Below are positions 35,691 to 47,843 of a DNA stretch of 64,000 bases, piece by piece. This DNA is from Hypomyces perniciosus. Its lineage: Eukaryota > Ascomycota > Sordariomycetes > Hypocreales > Hypocreaceae. A program made the translations under genes and the position numbers. The stretch spans positions 1,116,001 through 1,180,000 of the forward strand of contig SPDT01000003.1 of the NCBI GenBank assembly GCA_008477525.1, written 5' to 3'. The stretch's first letter is position 1. Every line of letters begins with the position of its first letter. The notes beneath the pieces were generated by a model. The model did not search any database. It was not told where the DNA came from and worked only from the letters and a program-made list of their open reading frames with translations.

Positions 35691-38600
35691 TTTTTTCTCT
35701 ATACCTTTCAAGATTAAGATACTGCCGCTCTGCTAAATATTATACTCTACTATATAAATAGTCTATAATAGGGCAATTTTAAGGTTTAGCTTTCTATATT
35801 TTATAAAATCCTAAAAAAATGCTATTTCTTTATTTTTCAGGATCTGTATTAAGATTGCGGTTTTTTATATTATTAATTTCCTTTTTACTATCTTTAAAAT
35901 TACTGCTAGGCAGTTTCATATAAATTTTAACCTAGCTTTAATTAATAAAAACTTTAAAGTAATATATTTAGTAAATAGAGTATTAAGGTCTAAATTATCT
36001 TTAACTTTATTTTATTTTTTTTATTTTTAATAAAGACTTTTAATAGGAATAGAATTATTAAATAAAGCATTATTTATTAAATAGATTTTTACGCCTTTCT
36101 TTTTATATATAATATTAGTTTTAATTTATTTGCGCTTTTATACTTTCCTTTAAAACCTTCTCTTTTATTCCTCTATTCCTTTAAATTCCTTTACCGCTTT
36201 CTTTATCGCTTTCATTTAATCTTTTAATTTATTAACTAATAGCAGCTAAATTAAATCCTCTTTAGCTTACTCTAATAATCTATATAAAACCTTTTCCTTA
36301 AAAGTAAAGTAAAGGTTTTCTAAGCTTTCTTTCGCCTTATTAACTTTATATTTAAATATAAAGTGAATATTTATTTTAACTTTAAGTTATATAATACTTT
36401 CATTTTATATTTTTAATAGATAGCTTTAGCAGTTAAAATAATAACTTAAATATTCCCTATTTTGTATTTTATATATAAATCCCTATTCTTTAGCGTATAA
36501 TTAAATATTAACTGCGCAGCCTAAATAAATAACATTTTAAAGATAAAGGGTATTAAGATATTATTAAATATAATATAAAATCTAACTGCTATCTAGGCAT
36601 TACCTATATATATCTAAATAATAGTTTCGCTATGTATATTTATTTACCTATTATTAAATGCAGTATTACCTGCTTTATAAAAGTATATTATTATATTATA
36701 TTTTATAGCTAGCTAATAAAAGACAATATTTCCCTTTAACTTTAAATTTATAAATACTTTAATAAATATACTATTAGGCTCTTTTAAATATACTTATATC
36801 TGCAATAAATCCTATAAATAGTAGAGGATCTTTCTTATTTAAACTATATAAATCCAGGTTATAGACTTCTATAACCAATTTCCTTTATAGTTAATAGCTA
36901 TATTTAATTACTTTAACTTATAAAAGTATATTTCTAAAAGTAGTAATAGGTTTAAGTCTTTTGAAATTAAATAATTTATTATTTAGTAATCCCTTTACCA
37001 GTAAAGGTTATAAGGTTATAGCTTTCAGAGGTTAATTTTATAGCAATTAAATAACTTATATAATTAATTCTATATATACAGCTATTATATTTAGTCTTTT
37101 TAATAGTATTTCCTTTAAAGGGTATTTATATATAAAGATAAATATTATTTAATATAAGGTATATTTAAAGATAGTTAAGTTAATTTTCTTATAAAACTAT
37201 ATTTCAGTAATCCTTTATAATTTCGCAATTAAGTCTGCTTTAAAGGCATTTGCAAATTCTAGAATAGTATTTAAAAAAGTATTAATTTTAAACTTAATTG
37301 CGTTATCTAGAATTACTGCTTAAATTATTATCTTAGCTTACTCTACTCTTAATAATTCCTTTTTATTCTCAGCGCTTTCAGTTCCACCTTCTTTATTGCA
37401 TTGCAGTCTAGATAGTATAGCCTTTAAAGTTATAGGTATAAGTTTTAAATCCGGTTACTTTTTCTCGATTAACTGCTTTAATTAAGGCAGCAATAGCTCC
37501 TCCTCGCTTTATTTATCTGCCTTATTAATTATCTAAACGCGCTTTTATCCTTTCCCAGTTATAAAATTAATAAAGAAAGTTTAATTAAATAATTCCTTAG
37601 TTAAGCTAGCTTAATTATATTTATCTAAAGGTTCCTTTAAGGAGGCTATTTTAGTTAGGTTTATAGAAAGATTCTTAACCTTTTCTATTTATATATTATC
37701 CCTTTTATTAGCAATTATTTAATCTATGCCTATAAAATATATAATATTTATTATTAATCCCTTTACAGGAATTATATTTAACCTTTACAGTATTTAAATT
37801 TTAAATATCTCTTTATATATTACTTTATTATAGATAGTATTAAAAAGTTTAGCCTTATAGGTAATTAATTCCTAGTTAAAAAAACTAGGTTTTATTTTTT
37901 TATAAGTAATAGGCTTAAAGAAACTTTATTTTAAGCTTTAAATAATTCTACTTAAAGCATTAGTATTTTTATTATATAGGTCCTGATAGTTATAACTAAT
38001 ATAATAAATTAAAGCAGGATTAAAGTTTTCTGCAAGCCTATTTAAGCTATTTTTACTATTAGGTTATATATTATAAACCTATAGCCTTTATTATAGGCTA
38101 ACTTGGCGTAGTTTTATAAAAACTAGTCTTTATCTTTATAATATTAATAGTATTTAATATTAATAACTGCCTTTAAATAATAAATAAAAAAGGTATTTAA
38201 TACTTTATTATATAAAAGGTTTATTATATTAATATTATTAATAGCAATTATTAAAATAAAAGGTCCTTGTTTAAGTTTATTGCTACTAGCAGTAATGCAA
38301 TAATATTCTCTTTCTTTTAGGTTAATTGCCTTTTCCTTTTATTAAAAGAGCTAAATCCTTAGTTTATTGAATTTTTTAAATAAAGTATTTACTTAATCTT
38401 TAAGCTATAAAGTTATAGTTGGTTTTACAGGTTTAGGTTATTCTTCTTTTCGCTTTTTTATCCTTAAGTTTAACTCTAACTTAAATAAATCTAATAAATC
38501 CCTAGTTTTAAATAATCTTTTATTAAACTTTTAAGAAAAAGCTTTTTAAATAGTAAACTCTGCTAGTATTCTATTATAAAAAAGCATCTAGACTTTAATA

Positions 38601-39715
38601 TATCCTAAATCCTCGAAATTATTAATTTCCTTAATCCTTTTAAAAGCTATTATTAGCTAAAGCAGCTTTAATAGTATTACTTTTACAATATTATAGGAAT
38701 ATAGTATTACTATCCTTTAATTTCTTTTATTAAGCTTTTAATAAAGATATCGATATTAAAGTAATTAATTTATCATAGACTATATTTTTATGGGTTTATA
38801 GCGATAAAGGTTTTAGAGTTATACTGTATATAATTCCGATTAATCTTTATCCTATTATTTATAATATTATAAAAGTTCTTTTTTTATTTTATCCTAGCTA
38901 ATACTTTCTTTAATAAAAATCTAAACTGTTTTATTCTTTTACTTTTATAAATAGTTTTAAGTACCTCCTTTAATCTTTAATTAAAATTCCCTAATCTTTT
39001 ATTTCCCATTTATAGTTTTTTAAAAATTAAAATATATTTTTACTATTAAATTTACTTATAAAGTTAATCCCTATTAACAGCTTTATACTTTAAATATTTT
39101 TAAAGGCTTAAATAAAAAAGAGGAACTTTTAAAATAGTAATTTCCCCTTTTCCGTTAAAAAGCTTAATCTTTCCCTAGATTTTATTATAATAGATATAAA
39201 TATTATTAATATTAGGTTAAGTATATAATTAAATAATTCTTTAGGTTAAGGGGTTAAAGATAAGATTATATCTAGTATCCTAGTAAAAAAAGGTTATTAG
39301 TTTAATTTAAACTCTTTTACTTTATATTAAAGTAAGTTATTAGAGTTTTAATTAAATAGTTTTTTAGTAAAAGAATACCTTTTCTTTTATAGATTAGAGT
39401 TATCTAATTTAAATAACTGGCCTTTAAAAAAGTATTCTTTTTTTAGCTGAAAAAGGGATATATTCTTGTCGTAAAGGAGCTATAGTAATATATTCTGCTA
39501 ATATAGGGAGTTTTTTATAAAGAAAAAAAGTCGCGTTTATCTGTCTAGGATAAAGAAATTAGTTAATCTTTTAAGGATAGTTTCCTGCATTAATACTAGT
39601 TGCGAGATATTAAGTTGTTATCCTTTTTATATCTTCTTTAAATATCTTTAATATAGGTAAAGATAGCCTATATACTAGAAATAATAAAAGTAGTAAAAAT
39701 AATACTACCTTAAAC

Positions 39716-40116
39716 AATGAGACGGCAACTTTACTGCCTATTTTGGTGGTTTCTGCCGTCCAGGGTAGTGGTCGATTTGCCAGGAATCCAGCGCCGCTTT
39801 AAGGCCAGCAATCAGTCCCGTTGGTCCAGTTAACCCCCTCCTGTACCACCATGTACCCAACAGGTACTACCCAGGCAGCTCCATAGCCAACATGAGGATA
39901 GAGCTCAGATGTGCGCGCTTCCGAAAACCTCTTTTCGCTGACCCCAGCGACGAAGGGCCACAAACCACCAGAAATGGCGGCATCACGCAGGTTGTATTTA
40001 AGGGTCGCTCGCTCCGCCTCGAGCTTGTCCATCCCTCTCTTCAAACTTGTGTTTTCTCCCACTCCCATACCCACGTATAGAGTGCCCTCTTCCATAAGCC
40101 CCGAAAGACTTCCACT
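39716..40116. promoter_or_regulatory. Upstream region of the DUF3435 gene, next to the RIP boundary
   Basis: Composition switches within a few tens of bases from A/T-saturated (left of about 39,715) to balanced. A minus-strand frame of 108 codons covers this stretch but has no recognisable features. Confidence 0.5.
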
Positions 40117-42577
40117 ATGGCGCACCGAAGGCGCCGGTTCGACAACCCATACGATTCAGATGCATCATATTCACTTGATGAGGAAGACGAGGACGACGTC
40201 TTCAGTCAGAGCCAGGCCAATATCTCGGGCCCAGAAACAGAGGCAACGGATGTTGAGCACCTATGCTTCAACGGCAGAGACAGTGACGTCGACGTCGATG
40301 TCGAAGGTCAAGCCCAGCTCTTCGCCGGCAATGTCCATCCACCCGCGTATTACCGGCAGGCCATTGAAGAATTTAACGAGAATGCCTACAACACACAAGA
40401 CTACAGTGACGGCAGCCTGCTGCTCCTAAATGCATGTGAAGAGCAATGGCGCCAGTACGTAGCTTGCCATATAGTTTCCCTTTTCTTTGCTAGTCACTAA
40501 TACGTGCATCTCTCTGAGCTCCAGGTACTGCAATGTTCTGAGGCGCGACCCTCAAGAATGCTTCGAGTCCATCTCGAAGTCCAGCTCTCTGACGCTGCTG
40601 TACAACTTCTTCAACTGGTTACTGAACCAGAAGGTTGGCAAAGATGGCAGGAGGAAGCGAGGAACCAAAAAGAGCAGCTCCTTGAGTACATATTGGAAAG
40701 TCTTCAGGCTTGTCTTCGAGAGGGCTACAAGGGAAAAACTCGACCCAAAGATGACTCGGCGTATGCATAAGGTATAACCAGTCCCAACTATCACTGGGGC
40801 GCAAGGCTAACCATGCAGGTGCTCCGAGACCTGGCCAAGAAACACGAGTTAAGCGACCAGAAGCGAGCGAATCGTTGCATGACCATCGAAGACCTGAAGG
40901 AGCAAATCGAGACGACGATTAGCACAACAGAGAAGTCGTTCAAACTTGGGGAACTCCGAATCCTCGCAGTTCTCTTTCTGCTGCTGCTTGCTCCAGCAGG
41001 AGCTCGTCCCACATCCATCCTCCGCATCCGATTTGGAGACATCCAACTTTCGTTGGCAAGAGACCCAGAAGGCGGGCCTCATAAAATCTTAATTCGGTTC
41101 ACCCTGGCCTTCACAAAAACATATCTCGGAGTCAAAGACGCGTATGGACACTTCAGGCATCTATGGTTGACTTAACAGCGCTGATGTTGTATTAGGAAAA
41201 CTTTCACACTCCCCGAGACTCTGGTTGACCCGTCCCTGCTACTCAACCCACATGTCTTCTTATTAGGTGTTTTGTTTCGCCACCGTGCGTTTCAAGCGCC
41301 AAGTCTTATCTCGCCGGAACACCTAGCCAACCTTGACATCCACCCAGGGGAGTCGGAGCTGCTGTTGCCACTTAGGGATAATTTAAACCGCATATACATA
41401 TTCCGTCGGGCTGTTCAGACACTTACCGGTTATAAGCTATCCCAGGACCAGCCTATTTCCTACCAGATGATTGCACAGTGGATCAGAAGGATTGGCGAAA
41501 TTTTGGGGTTGGAGTACCCTACTATTCCCTACAACCTGCGCTATAACGCGGCCAACGAGTTCGATCGAAGTGGTTTGTCTGGTCTGTCCTTTTTGTTCAG
41601 TCTTTTTGCTTACTCTGAATCTAGCCGATATTAGCGAGTCGCTGAGAAATCTTGCGCTAGATCACGCTAACTCGAATCCCTTCCAGAGGCACTATCTAGG
41701 ACGCGAGGTTTGCGCAGATACATGGGCCATCATCCAACGACAAAAGCCGCAGCAGGCACTAATTAGGCAGGCTTGCAGCGTCGGCCATTCGAAAAGCAAA
41801 CGGCGGCCCACGGGCCTTACAGCCGAGCAAGCAGCATCTGTCAATACTGATCCTCTGGTCAAGCGATTAGAGCGAGACCTTCGGGGCTTTCCTCAAGGGT
41901 CGGAGAAATACATCAACGCTCGCCGCGAACTGAGAAATCAGAAGCAGAGGTTGAAGAGGGTACTGATGCAGCAGATCCGAGAGAAATGGACCCCCAAGCA
42001 GGCAGTTGAAGACATTGAGCAACAATTACAAGGGACAAAATTCACCAAGCAGGCAGCTGCAAACATAACCTGCAGCCCTCGACGGCCAGCTCAAAGACGG
42101 CTCGTTGAAGCACTCACAGCCCCACTTGGCGATACACTAGAAGACCAGTATCGGCGGAGAGACAACGCGATCAACTCCATTGCTGCATATTGTTTGATCG
42201 AGGAAGGGAAGACCACCCGTCACCTGGAATCTCCATCGACTGAGTCAAGCAAGCGCCTCCCTGTCGATGAGCCTCCAGTCAACAGCCCTCTACATACAGC
42301 GCTAATGTCTATATTTGTCAAAAACGAGAGGGAAAGACCGAGAATCTGCTTCATATGTGTTGGTAAGGCGCTCACCTTGGCACCCGATGACAGAGCTGCC
42401 GGGGATCTCATCCACGAGTTCTATACTCCGGGGGACTTGTCCAAACACTTCCGACGCAAACACTTATCTAACTTGCGGGATGACGACGAGATCAAGTGCC
42501 AGGTTTGTGACTTGCGCCTTGACAACAGGGAACACTTTCAGAACCATGCCCTCCGAGTGCACGGAACCGTGACTTGA
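40117..42577 (+). CDS. DUF3435/FluG-type tyrosine-recombinase-like protein with C2H2 fingers
   Basis: Five exons (40117-40454, 40525-40771, 40819-41141, 41196-41572, 41625-42577) join in frame to 745 aa. The N-terminus is acidic (SLDEEDEDD). The central part matches the fungal DUF3435 layout, a tyrosine-recombinase fold: GARPTSIL (candidate catalytic Arg about 258), FTKTYLG (Lys about 295), PYNLRYNAANEF (Arg about 418), DHANSNPFQRHY (His about 442, candidate nucleophile Tyr about 452). In the box-II H-x-x-R the His is replaced by Tyr (about 415). Two zinc fingers close the protein: CFIC...KHFRRKH and CQVC...HFQNHALRVH. DUF3435 proteins include the captains of Starship giant transposons, which sit at one end of the element and point inwards, as this gene does relative to the DNA on its right. 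Many DUF3435 genes are stand-alone, so the captain role is inference. Confidence 0.85.
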
Positions 42578-43861
42578 GCTACGAAGCCTTACCACATAGA
42601 AACATGTTCAAATCTGCGTCATCTTCCTCAGCAATAATTGTTCGCTTTCCTAAAATTCAGTCTATCACGCCAATTTTTTTTATTGATTTGCACGGAGCCT
42701 TGCTGCATTTTCTCGTTATTTGATTTGGCTGCATGTGCGAAGCATAGATGAATAAAACCTAGAGTGGGAACTGGTACTACCTTCGGCCAAGTCAGCAGCT
42801 ACTCTCGTAGGGACTCTGTCCACTAATTTAGATGTTGTATTTCTTGAATGCCGGAATAGATTTCCTCTCGTCAGAGATAGCTGCGTTGTGTTGATCAGTA
42901 CAATAAATTCTCAATGACGCGGTAAGCTTCAGCCGTGCGAGGTCGGTGTGCCAAGGATACTTCACAGGCTAGACCTGGGGAATAGTGTGGTTTCATCGGA
43001 ATAAGTTGCTCCGTTTCCGCTGGCAGAAAGCGCTCGCGCCCCTCGACAGCATGCACAGTTAGTGTTACACTGTATTCTGCCGGCAATAAACGCTCGATCT
43101 TGCATATCTGACTTTTTATTTCTGTCATGGCATTCTGCCGACAGCTCTTTCTACTTTCGGTGAATTGGAACACCCCACCCCTGGTTGCCCTAGTGCTGTC
43201 AGGACTCTCCCCTACTGCGGGACCATGGCATGAACCATGAAGGGGTTGCACACGTTACCTGCCAGGGGTCCTACCTGCAATGGATTAGTTCACGATGAAC
43301 CCATGATTCATAAAACTTCAAAAAGGAACTGTCAGCAGTGTAGATTATTCTGTCTCCACTCGCTTGCCTTTGAACTTAATTGCAACACGTATTCCAAAAT
43401 CGGGTGATGAGCCCAACACGAGCAAGGACTTTACAATGTGCTGAGATTTCTTGACACCTTATCAACTACTGTCACACAACAACATTCAGGGATATCTGAC
43501 AAAGCCTAACGAAGATGCTTTCGAGCTCAAGCAATTGCTGAATGCGGTTTTCTGGCTAATTGAGCAGAATTGTTGGTACCTGAAAATATGACATTATGAA
43601 GGGGTGAAGGAAGGGATGGCTAAAACACTCTTACGTATTGAAGCACCTCTTTGCATCGCAATACTGGGTGGCATAAATTACAGCGACATCTGTAAACAAA
43701 TTGAGTGTCTGGTAAGTATTGTGATATTCTGGTACAACTAAAGTGCCATCAAATTGTTGAAAACGTCATTTACGTAGTCAGCTTGTTCATATCACGAAGG
43801 TAGGGCGCGAGAATTCCACTCAATTGACTATGTCCCTTCCACTAAATTGGTTGCCTTTCCA
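42578..43861. other. Intergenic region without recognised genes
   Basis: These 1.28 kb follow the DUF3435 gene. A minus-strand frame at 42,895-43,251 (118 codons) has no recognisable motif and is not called. Confidence 0.5.
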
Positions 43862-44354
43862 GCCCAGCCAAGGTCTTTATCGCATCCATGGATGAGATAT
43901 TGTGTCACCTCCACGTTGTCCTGTCAGTTTAAGACGGGCCTAACTGGCCAGCAAGCTGCCAGAGAATAGCCGGAGGTGTTGACCTTATAGCCGTTCGCTA
44001 CGTTTCGCCAGACAAAGGAAATGATTCGAGGCCATAGGCCTCAGGATTCAGGCACCAGGAGGAAAAACCCTCCTTGCAGAGGGGAAAACACCTGAGCGTT
44101 AGCTGCTGAGCCCTATATAGGGTCTAGCAAGTGGTTCAGGGCAGGTTGTGCCTCTTGCGAGGCGATGTGTCGGCAGCAGAGCTGCACGTGTTGTGAGGCC
44201 AGCTCTCGAGGAAGGTGAAGCTCTCCGAATTCCTCCCTCTTTGTGCGCTGTTAGGACCTGAGACAGACCAGTGGACCTGCAAAATTACCCCGCCGCGCTA
44301 CATAACAAGCCATAACAGCTGTTAGCGCGGGGAACTTTTTATAGGGGAGAGTTG
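43862..44354 (+). repeat. Dispersed repeat copy A (493 bp), forward
   Basis: The sequence from AGCCAAGGTCTTTATCGCATCC to AGGGGAGAGTTG is found inverted in copy B (45,729-46,383), and its later part is also in copy C (52,567-53,062). Shared blocks include GCTACGTTTCGCCAGACAAAG, the hairpin-like CCCTCCTTGCAGAGGG, and GAGCTCTCCGAATTCC-type DNA. With copy B it forms large inverted arms around the 18-bp minisatellite. Confidence 0.85.
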
Positions 44355-44808
44355 TGGAATGGCGTGAATGCTACATATGCGTGAGAGAAGGACGTAGTGG
44401 TCATGGTGAAGGTACAGATAGTCTAATAATGTACCAAGATCGGTTCTAGATTGGCTCTTATTATACTCCGCAAAACTCAAAGAAATGGACATTGCCCATT
44501 TGTTGACTATTGTGTTCTTCTGTCCAATATGGGCTACCAATCGTTCCATTTCATGCGCAACAAGGCAGACTCAGAAACGTGCTGTTATGTATGCTATGTA
44601 AGATAGGTACATAAAGGGCAAATCTAGTGCCTGCAAGTCTATATGTGTGTGTGTGCTTTATATACATATATCCTGTGCATAGCTTGTACATACATTGAGT
44701 AGGTTTAGCAGCTATGTAATAAGACTACCGTGTCAATTAGTAAGCATATATTTAGCCATCAAATTCTCTGTCCCTTCACTTTACTGGGCTACCTCATGTT
44801 CCGTATAG

Positions 44809-45420
44809 TTTCCCAGGACGGTATAATTTCCCAGGACAGTACAGTTTCCCAGGACAGCATAGTTTCCCAGGACAGTAAAGTTTCCCAGGACAGCATAGTT
44901 TTCCAGGACAGCACAGTTTCCTAGGACAGTATAATTTCCCAGGACAGTATAATTTCCCAGGACAGCATAGTTTCCCAGGACAGCACAGTTTCCCAGGACA
45001 GTATAATTTCCTGGGACAGGATAATTTCCCAGGACAGCACAGTTTCCTAGGACAGCACAGTTTCCCAGGACAGTATAATTTCCTGGGACAGGATAATTTC
45101 CCAGGACAGCACAGTTTCCTAGGACAGCACAGTTTCCCAGGACAGTATAATTTCCTGGGACAGGATAATTTCCCAGGACAGCACAGTTTCCTAGGACAGT
45201 ATAATTTCCCAGGACAGCATAGTTTCCCAGGACAGTACAGTTTCCTGGGACAGTATAATTTCCCAGGACAGTATAATTTCCTGGGACAGTATAATTTCCT
45301 GGGACAGGATAATTTCCCAGGACAGGATAATTTCCCAGGACAGCATAGTTTCCCAGGACAGTACAGTTTCCTGGGACAGTATAATTTCCTGGGACAGCAT
45401 AATTTCCCAGGACAGCACAA
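44809..45420. repeat. 18-bp minisatellite, exactly 34 units
   Basis: The unit is TTTCCYRGGACAGNAYAR. 612 bp equals 34 x 18 with no net length change. The core hexamer occurs as CCCAGG, as its reverse complement CCTGGG, and as the palindrome CCTAGG. Because 18 is a multiple of three and the unit lacks stops, several frames stay open; the longest on the minus strand (44,794-45,504) would encode a CPGKLY/CPRKLY hexapeptide repeat. I treat this as a repeat and not a gene. Confidence 0.95.
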
Positions 45421-45713
45421 TATATAAGTCAAAAAGAGCACTATTATTACATAAACACTTCCCAAGTTTTGTCTTAATCTCCGTAAAGCCCTTCCATTGT
45501 CCACTTTCTGCTCTTTCTCGCGAATGTATCTCTGCGGGTCTCGTGGTTTAGCGATATTATTAGCAAGCTACGGAGGAGCATTTCAAAAGTAATGTCTTAC
45601 GCTATAAAAAGACTAGTCTATATTAGGATTAGTGCGGCACAAAATTTCAACTTCCAAACGCACGCAACGACCTCCAAAAACGCTGCCGTATGGAGACTTG
45701 TTGACTGGAAACC

Positions 45714-46469
45714 CACCCGTACGGGGCTCAACTCTCCCCTGTAAAAATTCTTCTGCGCTAGCAGCTGTTATAGCTTGTTAGCAGGGCGGGGTATTCTTGC
45801 AGGACCACTGGCCTGTCTCTCCGCTAGGACCTACCGGGCCCTAACAGTGAAGAAAGAGGAAGGAATTCGGAGAGCTTCACCTTCCTCGAGAGCTGGCTAC
45901 GAAATCTACGCAGCTCTGCTGCCAACACGTTGCCTCCTAGGAAGCAACAGCCGACACATCGTCTCGTAAGAGACATATTGCCTCGCGAGAGGCCCCGAAA
46001 ACGCGTCGCCTCGCAAGAGGTCCCGACACTCTGCCTCACAGGCGCACTACTGTTGTCTCGCAAGAGGCACAGCCGACACACCGTCTCGCAAGCCTCGGCC
46101 TGCCCTGAACCACTTGCTAGACCTCATAGAGGGCTCAGCAGCCAACACTTAGGTTTTTCCCCTCTGCAAGGAGGGTTTTTCATCCTGGTGCCTGAATCCT
46201 GAGGCCCTAGGCCTCGAATCTTTTCCTTTGTCCGGCGAAACGTAGCGAACGGCTATAAGGTCAACACCTCCGGCTATTCTCTGGCAGCTTGCTGGCCAGT
46301 TAGGCCGGTCTTGAACTGACAGGACCACGTGGAGGTGACCCAATATTGTATCCATGGATGCGATAAAGACCTTGGCTGGCTCCTACCGTCCAGATGCCTA
46401 TATAGGCCTGTGTATTTAGCACCAATAGGACGTTAATAATAACAAACAAACAAACACCCGTACGGGGCT
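45714..46469 (-). mobile_element. Dispersed repeat copy B, full length, with 15-bp target-site duplication
   Basis: Element 45,729-46,454 (726 bp) is flanked by the perfect 15-bp direct repeat CACCCGTACGGGGCT (45,714-45,728 and 46,455-46,469). Its right end is a simple-repeat tail, TAATAACAAACAAACAAA. A long target duplication plus an A-rich tail is the mark of a retroposon inserted by target-primed reverse transcription. The strand given is relative to copy A. Compared with A and C it carries extra internal units of a GCCTCGCGAGAGG-like short repeat. I saw no convincing pol III A/B boxes and no protein coding. Confidence 0.75.
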
Positions 46470-47843
46470 GTGCTATTGACGCTGGCCATGTATAATACAT
46501 AGCTTATCAGTCAATCTGTTACGTTCTGGCACGGTTGATCCTTTATAAACAGTTGGTACTGTCACAGTAATTGCTACAAATGCGATTATTGGCCTAATAT
46601 TTTGCCCTGTTTGGCTTGACGGTATGATAGTTCGTCACACAATCAGAATTTGAGATCCTCTAATTAACGCCAACTCTCTATTTCTACGCAGCAATATCAT
46701 ACCAATAAGCGTACTCTTGAAGAGTCGGCTGCATCTTTAAATAAATTTCCCCCTTCATTTGTATTTCGCATATACTCCCACAATGCTCAACCCTGTTGCT
46801 CATGTGGTCCACTTGGTTAGGCTGTAGTTAACGTGAGCCAGCTCAGCCAGGGCTGTCTGGGCAACTTTGTAGACATTACAAGAGTAAGCAACATCATCCA
46901 AGGCAAGAATAGTGCAGATGTATTGACCTAAAAAGAACCAGGCAAAAGCTCCGACGATTTCCACTCAAAAAGTTGGATCACAAATCCTTTGGCTGTATTG
47001 TTCCTTGAATGTCCTCGAGAGAGATTTCCACCTTAAACCAAACTGCTTCAAGGCCGAGGATTTTGTATAAAGGGCAGAGGCACAAATCCCTTTGGTCGTA
47101 CTTGTTACAGTTTGCGAATAGAAAACAGCAATCTTGCGTCGTTTCCGTAGATTCATGCCGTGTGGGGTTTGCAGCACTCGTTTCTTGCCCCGTACATTCT
47201 CAGCAAGCGCTGTTCTCTGCTATTCACCGGTCGTAACTTACTCTAGGTTGATTTTATGGAGGTGTCATTGAAGATCAACCTGACCAAAAGTATGGGCCCG
47301 GTAGTTAAAGGGGCATTATCAGAGTCGGACTCTAAGGCCCATACGATGCTGTCATCGTCATCAAGCTCAGCCTTTGGCTTAGTTATTTGCATTGGAGGCA
47401 TTAAGTCGGACTGGAAAGCTTGGAGACGACGTCGCGAATAGCTGTATCCAGGATTGATTTATCGGCCGTGGTATTGTATTTCTCTGGCTGACGGTATGTA
47501 GATGGGGAATCCTCAGACCAGGGCTAGGTATGATGTGTAAACCACGCTTACTCCGCTCGGCTTCATGCAGAGCTAGCGATTGCTTCGCGAATAGACATGT
47601 TATGCAGGTGCAGGGCTTATGATGTGGTTAGCCCCTTAGTAGGTGCATGAAGCAAGCAAGGAAAACTAGCAGCTCTTCCTATTATCCTTTGCAGTCTAAG
47701 ACGTTTAAGTAGGATTCCTCCTGACTTAACTTATACTCACCATCTCATAAATTACTTAAACCCCCCAAGGTTGAAACCAGTAATCACGCATAAGAGAAAC
47801 CATTCTCATAACATCTAACTTTCAAACTTCAACCCTCAGTATA
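46470..47843. other. Intergenic region without recognised genes
   Basis: These 1.37 kb contain only short frames without recognisable features. They include the probable promoter of the membrane-protein gene at the right end. Confidence 0.5.

Larger units (their letters stand above)
28861..39715 (-). mobile_element. RIP-degraded gypsy-type retrotransposon(s), minus strand
   Basis: About 10.9 kb of A/T-saturated DNA has no open frame over 70 codons. On the minus strand an RT segment can be read at about 35,690-35,380 (NKVTIKDTFIP followed by a DFTGY...LLDFF block). Downstream on the same strand, at 34,495-34,410, lies an RNase H end (FNFTVKYIPKKEN...DILS). This order fits a second Ty3/gypsy element of a different clade from the one at 20.5 kb, running right to left. 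I could not find its LTRs or an integrase core, and more than one element may be mixed here. Confidence 0.7.

Noticed and set aside
39799..40125. 108-codon minus-strand frame before the DUF3435 gene
   Set aside because: It overlaps the DUF3435 promoter and start, has no recognisable motif, and its first codons are antisense to the real gene.
42895..43251. 118-codon minus-strand frame downstream of the DUF3435 gene
   Set aside because: No recognisable motif, no intron support, and no clear promoter or partner. Left uncalled.
44640..44700. TG-repeat and ATACATATAT stretch considered as a CRISPR-like or origin element
   Set aside because: It is a simple microsatellite. CRISPR arrays are not expected in fungi and no repeat-spacer pattern exists anywhere in the window.
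44794..45504. 236-codon minus-strand frame with Cys-Pro-Gly-Lys-Leu-Tyr repeats
   Set aside because: It is fully explained by a stop-free 18-bp minisatellite whose unit length is a multiple of three. Other frames on both strands are open for the same reason, and there is no intron, signal peptide or domain to support a gene.
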